Positions 38,401 to 48,961 of a stretch of DNA of 64,000 nt are shown here, in pieces. The first letter of the stretch is position 1, and the number at the start of each line of letters is the position of its first letter. Made by a program: the position numbers and the translations under genes. The notes beneath the pieces were generated by a model, which did no database searches, had not been told where the DNA came from, and worked only from the letters and a program-made list of their open reading frames with translations. This DNA is from Alitta virens (Eukaryota; Annelida; Polychaeta; Phyllodocida; Nereididae): positions 3,252,001 through 3,316,000 of the forward strand of contig OW028577.1 of assembly GCA_932294295.1 (NCBI GenBank), given 5' to 3'.

Positions 38401-38666
38401 AAAAGTATACATGAGTTTGTTTTTAAAATATAATTTTTTGTAACAAATTCTGTTGCTTTTTGTATTTCTAATGAAAAATAGCCATCGACAACACTTAGAG
38501 ACCAAATTAAAGAAAGAATTAAAATGTTGAAAATATTAATAATGAAAGGTTAAAGATAATTACCTTTAGTACTGAAGCAATTAGCCTTTCTTAGCTGTCT
38601 TGACCGAGTAAACATTTTGTAAATATCATTTTCAAAGCGAGCCAGGGGTCTCAAGAATTTGGACAT
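26469..38666 (-). CDS. Gamma-butyrobetaine dioxygenase-like protein, copy B (9 exons, 456 aa)
   Basis: Exons in transcript order are 38564-38666, 36556-36842, 33531-33725, 32651-32796, 32387-32492, 31634-31833, 30058-30100, 29539-29659 and 26469-26638. Every exon has exactly the length of its copy A partner (103, 287, 195, 146, 106, 200, 43, 121, 170), with intact splice sites and no frameshift or stop. The presequence-like exon is identical in protein. Zinc (C100, C102, C105, H146), iron (H268, D270, H413) and 2-oxoglutarate (R426) residues are kept. Differences from A that I could read: R55I, W95R, V127I, V163A, I228V, R229G, K310N, R389Q, E429D, F432Y and D437N. W95R changes the WLRD motif that BBOX1 and TMLHE share. 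The gene is convergent with copy A and looks functional, though W95R leaves activity uncertain. Confidence 0.92.
27061..27388. repeat. Direct duplication of 164 bases in the right arm only
   Basis: TAGTGCAGCATTTTCTTGCC begins at 27061 and again at 27225. Both copies continue through ACATGCTATAG and TTTGTAGCTAGGCCTA. The left arm has one copy, around 17115-17285. It lies in the last intron of copy B. Confidence 0.8.
29057..29434 (+). mobile_element. tRNA-derived SINE, body truncated, long ATCT/ATCC tail (right arm)
   Basis: Mirror of 15069-15432. About 75 bases of the body after GGTGTCTATGCC are gone and the tail is much longer, about 240 bases of ATCT and ATCC units. Apparent Ser/Ile/Tyr-rich ORFs here are translations of the microsatellite. 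Confidence 0.75.
30722..30885. repeat. 11-base minisatellite, right arm, expanded
   Basis: About fourteen units of CCAATGTTGGC, CCAATGTTGAC and CCAATGTTAAC types, grouped by variant. This is twice the number in the left arm. Confidence 0.8.
34420..34536. mobile_element. MITE of the CCAGATAGCAT family, copy B arm
   Basis: Mirror of 9940-10056 in copy B intron 2, with termini CCAGATAGCATCCCGAATCG and GATTTGGAATGCTACCTGG. Confidence 0.75.
34797..34918. mobile_element. MITE of the CCAGATAGCAT family, second intron 2 copy
   Basis: Starts CCACATAGCATTCCAAATTG and ends CGATTTGGAATGCTGTCTGG. The mirror copy around 9572-9690 lacks the end that corresponds to its right terminus, together with about 60 neighbouring bases. 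Confidence 0.65.
35543..35838 (+). mobile_element. tRNA-derived SINE with ATCT tail (right arm)
   Basis: Mirror copy of 8521-8820. The B-box GGTTCAATCC is at 35595-35604, and the ATCT tail ends the element. Confidence 0.75.
37481..37569. mobile_element. Short MITE of the CCAGATAGCAT family (copy B arm)
   Basis: Mirror of 6793-6881 in copy B intron 1, with termini CCAGATAGCATTCC and GAATGCCATCTGG. Confidence 0.6.
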
Positions 38667-38732
38667 CTTGCCTGTCAGCAATGCACTGGAGCAGCAAGTT
38701 CAAAAATTTCACCTCAAACTGAAAGTTCTTGA

Positions 38733-38741
38733 CTATTTATA
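38733..38741 (-). promoter_or_regulatory. Candidate TATA box of copy B
   Basis: The mirror copy of the box at 5612, identical over TATAAATAG and at the same distance from the start codon at 38666. Confidence 0.5.
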
Positions 38742-39072
38742 TGGAGTCTACCTGGAAATCTGCCAGCTCACCCAGGCCACTTCTGGTTATTTTGTTATCT
38801 TTCACGGAGCAATTTCGTGGGCCAATGAATCAGCTTTTAAAATCAGCATATTTATCAGTTTATTATGAGTCTCATTAGTTTTGATAGCTTCATTATTATT
38901 ATGTAGAATGGCTGCTCAGTTTTGGATAAAGGCGGTTTTTAACTATTTTGGCAGCTATATGTCCTATATTTAGTTATATAGTACAACTTATATTATTTTT
39001 GGTATTTAGTTCAATACTTCCACACCCTGCTTCATTATTATTGTACATGCCACTAAACCCAACTATTAACTA

Positions 39073-39613
39073 AAGGGGCATTCACTCTATCACGTATAAG
39101 ACCTATGAATTTTTCTTCACTCTTGCTCATCCTTGTCCATACGTTATTCACCCGCCGAGCGTTTTACGTATACTCGCGCTAATCCATAGGACACTCGTGG
39201 TAGTGCTTGACCACTCACGAGCATACGTGGAGAGGGGAAAATTTTTTAAGCATGTTTAAAACTTTGGCAGACGTTCTACGCGTGATTGTTTATATTAGTT
39301 ACGTAACTCGCTCAGGAGTGAGTCGGCGAGCGTTCTACGTATGTCCGAGGCCATCCTTGGCCATACGTGGCCACCCCATCCTTAAACCAATCGCATGGAC
39401 AATCTACGGGCGATCAACGGGGGATCTATGAGCAATCTATGTTCGACGGACGTTTGGCGTCCAGCGAGCGATCTATCACTGCCCCACGTATGCTTGTGGA
39501 AAGAACTTATACCCGATTAACAGAGCCATGAGTGAGCACGTATAGCTATGTATAGCCATTTTTGATGTACGTGGTTACTCGTAAGTTTTGTACGTGACAG
39601 TGTGAACGCCTCC
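39073..39613. mobile_element. Foldback MITE with GGGGCGTTCACAC termini, copy 2
   Basis: Mirror-arm partner of copy 1, about 150 bases shorter because most of the internal GAGGCATCC and GATCGCCCGT repeats are missing. Termini are kept. Confidence 0.75.
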
Positions 39614-40069
39614 TAATTCTGCCTATACTAAAAGTCAAGTTTAAGCATTTATTCATCATAAACATACAGGAAAAAGGATATTGTCATTCTTTTGGAAATA
39701 ATATATGCCTATACTTTATATATGCCTATATTTGATTGGTGGTCTCACAAGCATCATTGCCGCTCATGCAAGACCACCAAAGTTAAAACAACTGAACATA
39801 TTTTCCCTAGGGAAATATGACTTTGCTAAGCAACCAGAGAGTGGGTGTGGCCTGTTGCCAACAACTAATCGTAAACAACTCTCAAATCAGCCTAATAATA
39901 ATTGATAGCGACATCATAGAAAAACCATATAGCGATTGATAGTGACGTCCCATAATTTTGATGTCATCAGCCAGAGCATTTGTCAGACTTTTCAGCACAC
40001 TTGCATTAGGCCTAGTTACTTTTGGGGGGAGGGATGGGAGATCAGACATAGAATAAAAACATTATGACA

Positions 40070-40197
40070 TGGTATGTTTTGCATTGACCCTTGAATTCAC
40101 CCTGCCAGTCTGCATTTTCCCTGGGGCCTAACGGCCTTGGGAAAATATAGGCTGGCAGGGTAAATACTCGGGTCAATACAAAACAAATCATGCAATA
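40070..40197. repeat. Foldback element, complete right-arm copy
   Basis: Mirror of 3992-4106 with the full interior: GCCAGTCTGCATTTTCCC and GGGAAAATATAGGCTGGC pair around CTAACGGCC. Almost the whole element, about 125 bases, is palindromic. Confidence 0.6.
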
Positions 40198-41624
40198 ATA
40201 TCTAATTGTTGTTTATACTAGAAGATACACGCAACCAACTAAAATACTCATAGGATTTTTACTAATGTGTGGGCCACAAACTTTGTCGATTCATCATTAA
40301 TTACGTCAGCTTCTGACACTTTATCATGGGTTTACTATAGGCCTATATATAATCTTCAGATCTTTTTCCTGACTAAATTCTCACACCATGCAGATCATTA
40401 CCAAAGAGATGCAATTCATTGTAATGCACTTGTAATGCACTTGTAATTCACTTGTAATGAAGTAATGTATGGGCCGTTCAGGTATGCTTCATGTGGGATT
40501 TAAAGAAATATTTTGAAAATAGTTAAGTTGATAATTATAAGAATATATTTAGTGAATATTTTGAAGTTGGCAGTTATCTTTATGAGGTGATTGCATCATC
40601 TTGTTCTTGTGATATATGGCTCAAGCTTGGGATAGTTCCAGACAGCTTCAACTGACAGATGTGGGTCTATCTTGCAGGAAATCAGTTTTTCTTACAAAAA
40701 CCTTTATTAAAAATCAAAATGTTTGACAATTCCTCTTAAATAATGCCTTTTTAGGAATAAATTTGCATACATTAAAGTGGGCTGATACGTACGTCTTCAT
40801 GTTTGCCTCATGAAACAGATGGGCAGTTCAGATAATTACACATGATTTTCCGCTTGTTGTTTATTTGACAATTATGCAAGACAAGTGAATGGATAAAAAT
40901 CTGGAAATGTGTTGACCCTGGCATTGGGTTCCCATGAAGATTGTTCTAAATTATGCTCTAGAATGTATATGGCCTCAGCTTGATGTATATATCATAGCAC
41001 TCTAAGGGCATGTGAAACGGGAATGTTTGCTGATCCAAAAATGCCCTGAATTCAGCAAGACATGAGTCTTTCCTCTCCTCTTATTACTCATTAATCAGAC
41101 ACAGTAGGTAATAACTAACTTATTCCATAAATATAACTTTCTCAGAAAAATAACCAACATCAACTAAATGATAAAGTCTCAAATATACATTAAAATGTAC
41201 TAAAAATACTTCTGCTAGGATGCATTTTGCTTCAGCCAATCACAGCCAAGGGCGGGAAATTTTTTAGCCAATAGAGTTGCAGTATTCTTGTTTAGCCACC
41301 TGGTGGAAATACAGAGAACCTTCCATGAAAATACACTATTTGCAGTACAGCAGTAATTCCCAAAGAACATGTCAATTTTGCTCGATCAGGTTGATGACGG
41401 ATCAATGTTAGGCGATGTCGGCTGAAGCAGATCGAGGAATTTCTTCATTTTATTTCTGAGTCAATGTGTAATCACTAAATATGTCAATGCGTAATTCAGA
41501 ATTTTGATATTACATGTCCATTGATCACTAAATATGTGTGTGGTGTATAAAAATGGTCTCCATGGTATGAATGAAATATGTAATGTTAAAAAAAAACATA
41601 AAACTGACCAAAATGGATGTCATT

Positions 41625-41745
41625 GTCTCGTGGTAAAGGTGTTTGCTGATCATGATATATTTGAGTTCAAACTTCAAACCCAACCATGGCATGGATAGGT
41701 ATTTGAGCAGATCCTCCTGCAGCCATTGCCTCACCATACTAAGAT
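41625..41745 (+). mobile_element. tRNA-like SINE head, family 2
   Basis: CTCGTGGTAAAGGTGTTTGC resembles an A-box region and TGAGTTCAAACTTC a B-box region. Copies in the opposite orientation lie at 46815-46950, 48664-48800, 50525-50662 and 52372-52500. Confidence 0.5.
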
Positions 41746-41784
41746 GTACAGATGAATACTCCCAAGGGAGTTGAGAAAGATTAT

Positions 41785-41935
41785 AGTTACTCTATGAAAA
41801 GGCCTTCGATAGCAACACCTGGTGCTGGAGGGTTAGTGATGTCTTTGAGGCGGCATTCTTACAAAATGCGTCAAAACACAATACCTCCATCTGCAAAGTA
41901 TGAGTTGACAAGAAAGCTCTTTTCAAAATGGGGTG
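41785..41935 (+). pseudogene. Copy of exon b of the Cys-rich secreted gene
   Basis: In the parental frame it reads SNTWCWRVSDVFEAAF and then reaches a stop at the position of the parental Ile-Leu-Trp. The donor-like GGTGAGGATG follows, as in the parent at 53648. The longer open frame of 100 codons in another register is not the parental one. The mirror copy lies at 46618-46770. Confidence 0.5.
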
Positions 41936-42264
41936 AGGATGTAGTCTATATGTCAAAACTGATGACAAATGGCCTGGAAGTTAAGGTATCAATGCTAGTT
42001 GATAGGCATATACATCTTTCTGACGAAGTTGAATGCAATTGCAGGCATATGTAAAGTCTTATGTATTCATATCATTTATAATGCCATCGCACTCAGAAAC
42101 AAAGAAAAATGCTACACTACAATTTAGAGGAGGGGGAGAAAAGCTCACAAAATGACCTATTAGCTATCAGTATAATATGCCATATAAACCCTCTAGACCA
42201 TTGGTCAATTTTCACAGCAACACAGATAGCATGAAAGATTCTTGGATCGGTATTGGGCTGCTGA

Positions 42265-43436
42265 GGTTATTTGGGCCACCATGCATTTCTATGACTGTTA
42301 TATATAACTGCTAGGATGAATGTAGAGTTCCAAAGTGGTGCCTTTTTTTTCTACAGGGGTTCAAACATGACAGTCTTGTACACAGATTTTTGTGTAAAAA
42401 TGAATCACTGATGAATGAATTAGCTGATATAAGCCTTATACAGTAATATAATTGTAATATCACGACTGATATAGGGTAAATTGAGGCTGCTGATTTCAAA
42501 AATTTCGAGAACATACTGTGTGCGGTTTATAGGTTTTTTCAAGATGGCTTCCAAGATGGCCATCAAATTTGTTTTAAGCAGTGATTGAAACATGTTTATG
42601 TATGTTTTTTGGGTCAAGGAATTCAATTTTGCATATTAGAAGTCCGTTTATGGCATTTTGAAATCATTATAGTGTCCAAGATGGCCATGGAATATGTTCG
42701 TAGCAATAAATTATAGACAACCTTATCAAAGCATGTAAAAAGGTGTGCTGAACTTCTCACTACTACTAGTGAAACCAGATGCCATGAAGAGATTAATGCA
42801 GTCAGTGCATGAGCAGTTTCCAAACTATGGACTTTGGACCTCGAAACATTTGCTGAAGTGATACTTCTTGATTTCATGTGTGGGCATGTCAACTATGCCA
42901 GATGGGGGACAATAAATGCAATAGAAGGAAACATTACTAGAAGCTGAACAACCTCAAATCTATAAGGCTGTCTCTGATGGTAACTGGTCTGTGCGTCATA
43001 CGGCCAAGTCATTCAATGGAATATGGCATGGGTATAGAACAGTCAATAAACAAGGTCTGTGACAAATATCACCATCTAAACACCAGAGATGAAGCTTTGA
43101 AAGTTCTATCATAATGCAAATTTAAAAGCAGCATATGCATCAAAGTATAAAGAAATGTATGGAATACAGCTCCCCTCATCAGACAACCGCAGAGAAGCTG
43201 GGCCAGTCAAGAAAGATAGAGAGGCTGTTGACAGGGCATTTGAGATTTTCTCAACTGTGATGATTAATCAATTTCAATTTGATACAGAGATTGATAGTTC
43301 CACTGAAAACATGAACAGTGGCACCAACAATTGTTTCAGCATGTGTTCTGACCCTCAGACAGATGGGATCAGAAAGGCTAAGTGAGTTTATGCTGAAGTG
43401 CATGTCTAGGAAAAATGATTATTCTGCATTTTTGCA
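42265..43436 (+). pseudogene. N-terminal part of the transposon-like gene, left arm of palindrome 2
   Basis: Plus-strand frames with stops include MYGIQLPSSDNRREAGPVKK and TEIDSSTENMNSGTNNCF. Those segments also occur in the right arm. The 5' noncoding part, with TGAATCACTGATGAATGAAT, matches 20520-20720. Confidence 0.55.
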
Positions 43437-43680
43437 CTAATACCTACCAAAACTTCATATTTTTGCTGATTTGAACAAGCCCTTTGCCATCAAACAGAAG
43501 CAGAAGATGTGCTCAATAAACAGTGACAAGCAAATATTCAGCGAACTTGCTGTGCAAGGCAAGCAGGAGACACAATTAAAAAACAGTCAAAAGTGCAACT
43601 ATGTCTTAGCTGGAACAGGATCATAGTGTCCCAGATTTGCTAGTCTAAGACAGGCAGTACGATGTTGTGGCTTATCCCTT
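43437..43680. other. Short unique segment at the centre of palindrome 2
   Basis: Continues the plus-strand sense of the left arm, with fragments such as KQKQKMC after a frameshift. It probably belongs to the same transposon-like gene body. Nothing else is visible. Confidence 0.3.
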
Positions 43681-44984
43681 ATTAAATTCCGATGCTGCCA
43701 TGCATTTCCAATGTGGTGCAAATTTATTCTACATGGGCTAAAACATGATGGCCTTGGACACATATTTTTGTGTAAAAATGAATCACTGATGAATAAATTA
43801 GCTTATATAAGTCTTATACAGCAATATAATTTCAATATCATGATTGATATAGGGTAAATTTAGGCTGCTGATGTCAAAAATGACCATTTCGAGAACATAC
43901 AATGTGTGGTTTATGTGTAATTTAAGATGGCTTCCATGATGACTGTCAAGTTTGTTTTAAGCAGTATCTCTTAGAGTTGTGATTGAAACATGTTTATGTA
44001 TGTTTTTTAGGGTCAAGGAATTAAATTTTTCATATTAAAAAGTCAGTTTGGAGCATTGTTTACACAATATGACATCAAGATGGTAGTTGAAAGTAACTAT
44101 TACCCAGCTACAGTGGATGCATATTGCACATTTCACTCATAATAATGTCACAATCTTCGTTCATATCACATTTTTATTGGATCTTTTCTCCTGTTTGCTT
44201 TTAGATATACAGGTCCCATGTTTAATGATGTAAATTTGAAGCTACTCCAAATTTCCATAACATTATGTATAAGAATTGCAGAATATATTCTGTGAAGTTG
44301 ACATATAAACAGATTTTCCATACAGATGAGCAATTAAAATCAGGAAGATGTTCGAATAAATTCAGTCTCACAATTTCAATGGTGATTCATTCCAATTCGA
44401 TAATTAAAGAATTCAACTTAATATGATGTCGCCAAGTGGTGCTTTCCTGCAATGGCATCGCCTTGTTGTAGTCAGACTGGCAGTGACACTCAAACAAAGT
44501 AAGGACAGCAGCTGGGGCTGGCTCAGAGGTCATATGGATGTTAAGTCTCCAGTGGTACTGAGCTTCCATACATTACCCATTGGTGAGGGGAGATCCAACA
44601 GTGGTTCGTAGCAGATGTCACTTCGGTAATCTGCTCGTTTGGAATGTTGCTAGAAGGCATCCATAGTTGGTGGTAGCCTTTCACTGGACATTCTGCTGCT
44701 TAAAGAGTTCATACATTAGCTCATTCAGAGAATTTAATCTCCTCTTCAAATACACCAGGGAGGTTAAAATCAACTGCTTCCATGGCTCTATCAGAGACAG
44801 ACCTGGGGTCCTTTCCAAAATCCTCAAGGTTATCAAGAATCCTGCATTAGCCATCAACAATTTCATCCATTTCTGTTTGCCAATCCCACAAAAAGAACTT
44901 GTTGAGTTACTGCCACTTGGAGCATGAATTGCTGGCTGTACCATTGAAATATCATATCCCAAGATCTTTAGCCACTATATGCAT
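43680..44984 (-). pseudogene. C-terminal part of the transposon-like gene, centre of palindrome 2
   Basis: Direct repeat of 20370-21596. On the minus strand a 93-codon frame (44962-44681) starts at LGYDISMVQPAIHAPSGSNS and keeps TSSFCGIGKQKWMKLLMA. Downstream are SEPAPAAVLTLFECHCQSD and a degraded Cys tail. It is contiguous with the N-terminal part at 44985-45870 on the same strand. Confidence 0.6.
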
Positions 44985-46200
44985 TGCAAAAATGCAGAAT
45001 AATCAGCTTTCCTAGACATGCACTTCAGTATGAACTCACTTAGCCTTTCTGATCCCATCTGTCTGAGGGTCAAAAGACATTCTGAAACTATTGTTGGTGC
45101 CACTGTTCATGTTTTCAGTGGAACTACCAATCTCTGTATCAAATTGAAATTGATTAATCATCACAGTTGAGACAATCTCAACTACTCTGTCAACAGCCTC
45201 TCTGTCTTTCTTGACTCTGACTGGCCCAGCTTCTCTGTGGTTGTCTGATGAGGAGAGCTGCATTCCATACACTTCTTTTAACATTGGTGCATATGCTGCT
45301 TTTAAATTTGCATTATGATAGAACTTTCAAAGCTTCATCTCTGGTGTTTAGATGGTGATATTTGTCACAGACCTTGTTTATTGACTGTTCTATACCCATG
45401 TCATATTCCATTGAATGACTTGGCCGTATGATGCACAGACCAGTTACTATCAGAGACGGCCTTATAGATTTGAGGTTGTTCAGCTTCTAGTAATTTTTAC
45501 TTCTATTGCATTTATTGTACCCCATCTGGCATAGTTGACATGCCCACACATGAAATCAAGAAGTATCACTTCAGCAAATGTTTCGAGCTCCACTTGGTGA
45601 ACAATTGTCCCAAAACTTGAAAGTTTCTGAACATGATCATCCTTAGTTTGGGAACTGTTCATGCACTGGCTGCACTAATTTCCTCATGGCATCTGGTTTC
45701 ACTAGTAGTAGTGAGAAGTTCATCAAAATTTTTCCATAATTTATTGCTACGAACATATTCGATGGCCATCTTGGACACTATAATGATTTCAAAATGCCCC
45801 AAACTGACTTCTAATATGCAAAATTGAATTCCTTGACCCACAAAACTTACATTAACATGTTTCAATCACTGCTTAAAAGAAATTTGATGGCCATCTTGGA
45901 AGCCATCTTGAATAAACCTATAAACCGCACACAGTATGTTCTCGAAATTTTTGAAATCAGCAGCCTTAATTTACCCTATATCAGTCGTGATATTAAAATT
46001 ATATCACTGTATAAGGCTTATATCAGCTAATTCATTCATCAGTGATTCATTTTTACACAAAAATATGTGTCCGAGGCTGTCATGTTTGAACCCCTGTAGA
46101 AAAAATATGCACCACTTTGGAACTCTACATTCACCCTAGCAGTTACATATAACAGTCATAGAAATGCATGGTGGCATCATCATTTTTCTGGCAGTCAGGG
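44985..46200 (-). pseudogene. N-terminal part of the transposon-like gene, right arm of palindrome 2
   Basis: Frames on the minus strand: 45865-45659 with NKLWKNFDELLTTTSETRCH, 45662-45480, and 45284-45036 with MLKEVYGMQLSSSDNHREAG and GTNNSFRMSFDPQTDGIRK. Together with 43680-44984 this is the longest, most continuous copy of the family in the window. It is interrupted by several stops. No terminal repeats or transposase catalytic motif could be recognised. Confidence 0.55.
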
Positions 46201-46617
46201 TACACCTGTCGGATATTTGCCATGGCCAGCCCCTCTACTAATATATTTTCTTCCCAAATAAACTCAGCAGCCCAATACCGACCCAAGAATCTGTCATGCT
46301 ATCTGTGTTGCTGTGAAAATTGACCAATGAATTAGTAAACTTAAAACTATGGTTAGGTCTAGAGGTTTTTATATGGCATATTATACCGATAGTTAATAGG
46401 TCATTTTGTGAGCTTTTCTCCCTCTCCTCTAAATTGTAGTGTAGCATTTTTCTTTGTTTCTGAGTGCGATGACATTATAAATGATATGAATACATAAGAC
46501 TTTACATATGCCTGCAATTGCATTCAACTTCATCAGAAAGATATATATGCCTATCAACTAGCATTGATACCTTAACTTCCAGGCCATTAGTCATCCGTTT
46601 TGACATATAGACTACAT

Positions 46618-46770
46618 CCTCACCCTATTTTGAAAAGAGCTTTCCGGTCAACTCATACTTTGCAGATAGAGGTATTGTGTTTTGATGCACTTTGTAAGAA
46701 TGCCGCCTCAAAGACATCACTAACCCTCCAGCACCAGGTGTTGCTATCGAAGCCTTTTCATAGAGTAACT
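46618..46770 (-). pseudogene. Copy of exon b, right arm of palindrome 2
   Basis: Mirror of 41785-41935. The frame WRVSDVFEAAFLQSASKHN is followed by a stop. Confidence 0.5.
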
Positions 46771-47773
46771 ATAATCTTTCTCAACTCCCTTAGGAGTATT
46801 CATCTGTACATCTTAGTATGGTGAAGCAATGACTGCAGGAGGATCTGCCCAAATACTCCTCCATGCCATGGTTGGGTTTGAAGTTTGAACTCACTACCTC
46901 ATGATCAACAGCAACACCTTTACCACCAGACCATGATATCCATTTTGGTCAGTTTTATGTTTATTTTAACATATTTCATTCATACCATGGAGATCATTTT
47001 TATACACCACACACATATTTAGTAATCAATGGACATGTAATATTAAAATTCTGAATTATGCATTGACTCAGAATAAGAGTGAAGAAATTCCTGTTGGTGA
47101 CACTTTAATTTATTGATAATAAATTATAGCAGACAACACAAAGCCACAGTGAAAATGAAAATAGAGATTCAGATATATTTTTTCATAATATTGAACTGTA
47201 AAATTCCATCACATTAAAAGTTGACAAAAGGATTTTCAAATGAACGTTTGATTCTACATAGTTGGCTTAACTATCAACTGATATTGCCAAATAGCACTCT
47301 AGTGTTCTGTAGTGGACATATTGAAAATGTATTTTGGTAGTAATGTCCTATATGTCATTGAACGAGTTCTATAATGAAGATCTTTTGCACTAAATTCAAT
47401 GCAAGAACTTTGGAGATCACAATCGTAAAATACCTTTAAAATGCAATATTTTTACTTTCTATTGAGTAAAAATTAATACTTTGGTGGGAGAAATTGAGAA
47501 TATATTCTCAGATATATGCTAGGTGGCTGTAAAGTCAATAAGCCACCTGGTGTCTAGAACTGAAACGATGCACGACATTCCCTGTGATAAATTTAAGCTT
47601 TCTTGCTTACCTTCTTTATTTCTGATATCTTTTCTATTTTCTTCCTTTTGTTCTTAATTACTTTATTTCTATTTCTAACATTTCTTTTCTTTCTTTCCTT
47701 CATTTGTTCATTCCTTTTTCAATTTTTTTGTCCTTTCTTTTAAAGTTTCCTTCCTTTCCTTCTTTCTTCTTAC

Positions 47774-48088
47774 CTTGGGTGTCATTTATGAGGGATTATA
47801 CACAATCCAGCAGAGGGCGCTTCTAAGAATGCAGTTGTGTATGAATCCCCCACAATTCATTGCTTGGTCTAGGCACTCGTAATGCCAACTCCACCTATAG
47901 CCACCTGGGACCACAGCACTCACAAGAACCAGTCTTACATATGGCTGTTCTTCCCTAATCCATTTTGAGGACTCGTACACTTTAAAATCATAAAATCTTT
48001 TCACAGTGTAATATTTTATCAACAGTTTCTGGTATGTATGAGACTTAACTTTAAGAGTGCCATCCCCCTGCTTAATTTGGAACAAAAT
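47774..48088 (-). pseudogene. Exon-a copy in tandem unit 1
   Basis: Bounded by CCTTAG at 48089-48094 and GTAAGAAG at 47773, giving 315 bases. The frame has 99 codons from the first Met and encodes KQGDGTLKVKSHTYQKLLI, YDFKVYESSKWIREEQP and YECLDQAMNCGGFIHNCIL, then a TAA before the donor. The last third matches the exon at 54372-54532. The first two thirds have replaced its 5' part. Probably not functional in this form. Confidence 0.45.
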
Positions 48089-48149
48089 CTAAGGAATATG
48101 ACAAAATAATTTAAATATAACATCCTTATAAGTATAACATCCTTATAAA

Positions 48150-48260
48150 GCTCTAGGCTTCCAACCACTGGGTCCCAGATTCAATTCCCAGTCGATTGTA
48201 AGTCGTATGGCAGTCTCATCCATCATCTCATTGCCACGGTCCCTGCCTGTCATAATTAGC
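48150..48260 (+). mobile_element. tRNA-like SINE fragment in tandem units
   Basis: GGGTCCCAGATTCAATTCCC resembles a B-box and its flanks. It recurs at about 50012-50122 and 51855-51960. Confidence 0.4.
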
Positions 48261-48473
48261 CCATCAGGTGCAGAAATACAGAATGTAAAGCCCTAATCAA
48301 AAGTGAGCTTTTCTCCCCCTCCTCTAAATTGTAGAGTAGTATTTTTCTTTGTTTATGAGTGTGATGACATTATATTTGATTTGAATACACAAGACTTCCT
48401 ATATGCCTGCAATTGCATTCAACTTCATCGGAATGAAAGAGACCCTATAAACTAGCATTGATACCTTAACTTA

Positions 48474-48607
48474 AAAGAGCTTTCTGCTTGACCCATATTT
48501 TGCAGATGGATCTATTGTGTTTTGACGCACTTTGTAAGAATGCCGCCTAAACGACATCACTAACCCTCCAGAACCAGGTGTCCCTGTCGAATGCTTTTTC
48601 ATAGTGT
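48474..48607 (-). pseudogene. Exon-b copies in the tandem units
   Basis: Encodes AFDRDTWFWRVSDVV followed by an in-frame TAG. Equivalent copies at about 50336-50469 and 52172-52305 carry the same stop, so it predates the array. Confidence 0.5.
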
Positions 48608-48961
48608 AAGGGCTAAGTGCAGGGGCTTAAGTCCTCACACCAGTACCATCACTGTGCCTATTGCCTCTATACATCTTGGTATGGTGAGGCAATGGCTGCA
48701 GGAGGATCTGCCCAAAGACTCCTCCATGCCATGGTTGGGTTTGAAGTTTGAACTCACTACCTCATGATCAGCAGCAAACACCTTTACCACCAGACCATGA
48801 CATCCATTTTGGTCAGTTTTATGTTTATTTTAACATATTCCATTCATACCATGGAGACCATTTTTATACACCACACACATTTAATGATTAATGGAAATAT
48901 AATAATAAAATTCTGAATTACAAATTGACTCAGAATAAAGTGAAAAAAGTCCTGTTGGTGA

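Larger units (their letters stand above)
3011..41436. repeat. Giant imperfect palindrome (inverted duplication), arms of about 18.5 kb
   Basis: The left arm runs 3011-21596 and the right arm 23103-41436, as reverse complements around a 1506-base unique centre. The outer junction is sharp: CTCGATCTGC at 3011 matches GCAGATCGAG ending at 41436, and beyond it the flanks share nothing. The inner junction is CTTAGC at 21591-21596 against GCTAAG at 23103-23108. The arms are collinear throughout but differ by scattered substitutions and many indels in repeats. Exons are conserved without indels. The right arm lacks a block of roughly 150 bases present near 21410-21540 on the left. Segmental duplication and haplotype misjoining are both possible. 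Confidence 0.95.
41437..47094. repeat. Second palindrome, arms of about 2.0 kb, abutting the first
   Basis: The left arm is 41437-43436 and the right arm 44985-47094. The inner match ends at TTTTTGCA (43436) against TGCAAAAA (44985). The outer match is GGAATTTCTTC at about 41435 against GAAGAAATTCC at about 47083. The left boundary coincides with the end of the 38 kb palindrome. Each arm holds, from outside in: a tRNA-like SINE, an exon-b-like copy, a short MITE fragment, and the N-terminal part of the transposon-like gene. Confidence 0.9.
47101..48961. repeat. Tandem array unit 1 (1861 bases)
   Basis: Contains repeat R motifs at the start, a TTTC-rich low-complexity tract (about 47600-47770), an exon-a copy (47774-48088), a tRNA-like fragment (about 48150-48260), an exon-b copy (about 48474-48607) and a family 2 SINE (about 48664-48800). 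It is followed head to tail by units at 48962 and 50824 and a partial unit at 52662. Confidence 0.9.

Noticed and set aside
41752..42054. Plus-strand 100-codon ORF in palindrome 2
   Set aside because: The exon-b homology there is in another frame with a stop. Part of this frame arises from shifted reading of that pseudo-exon.
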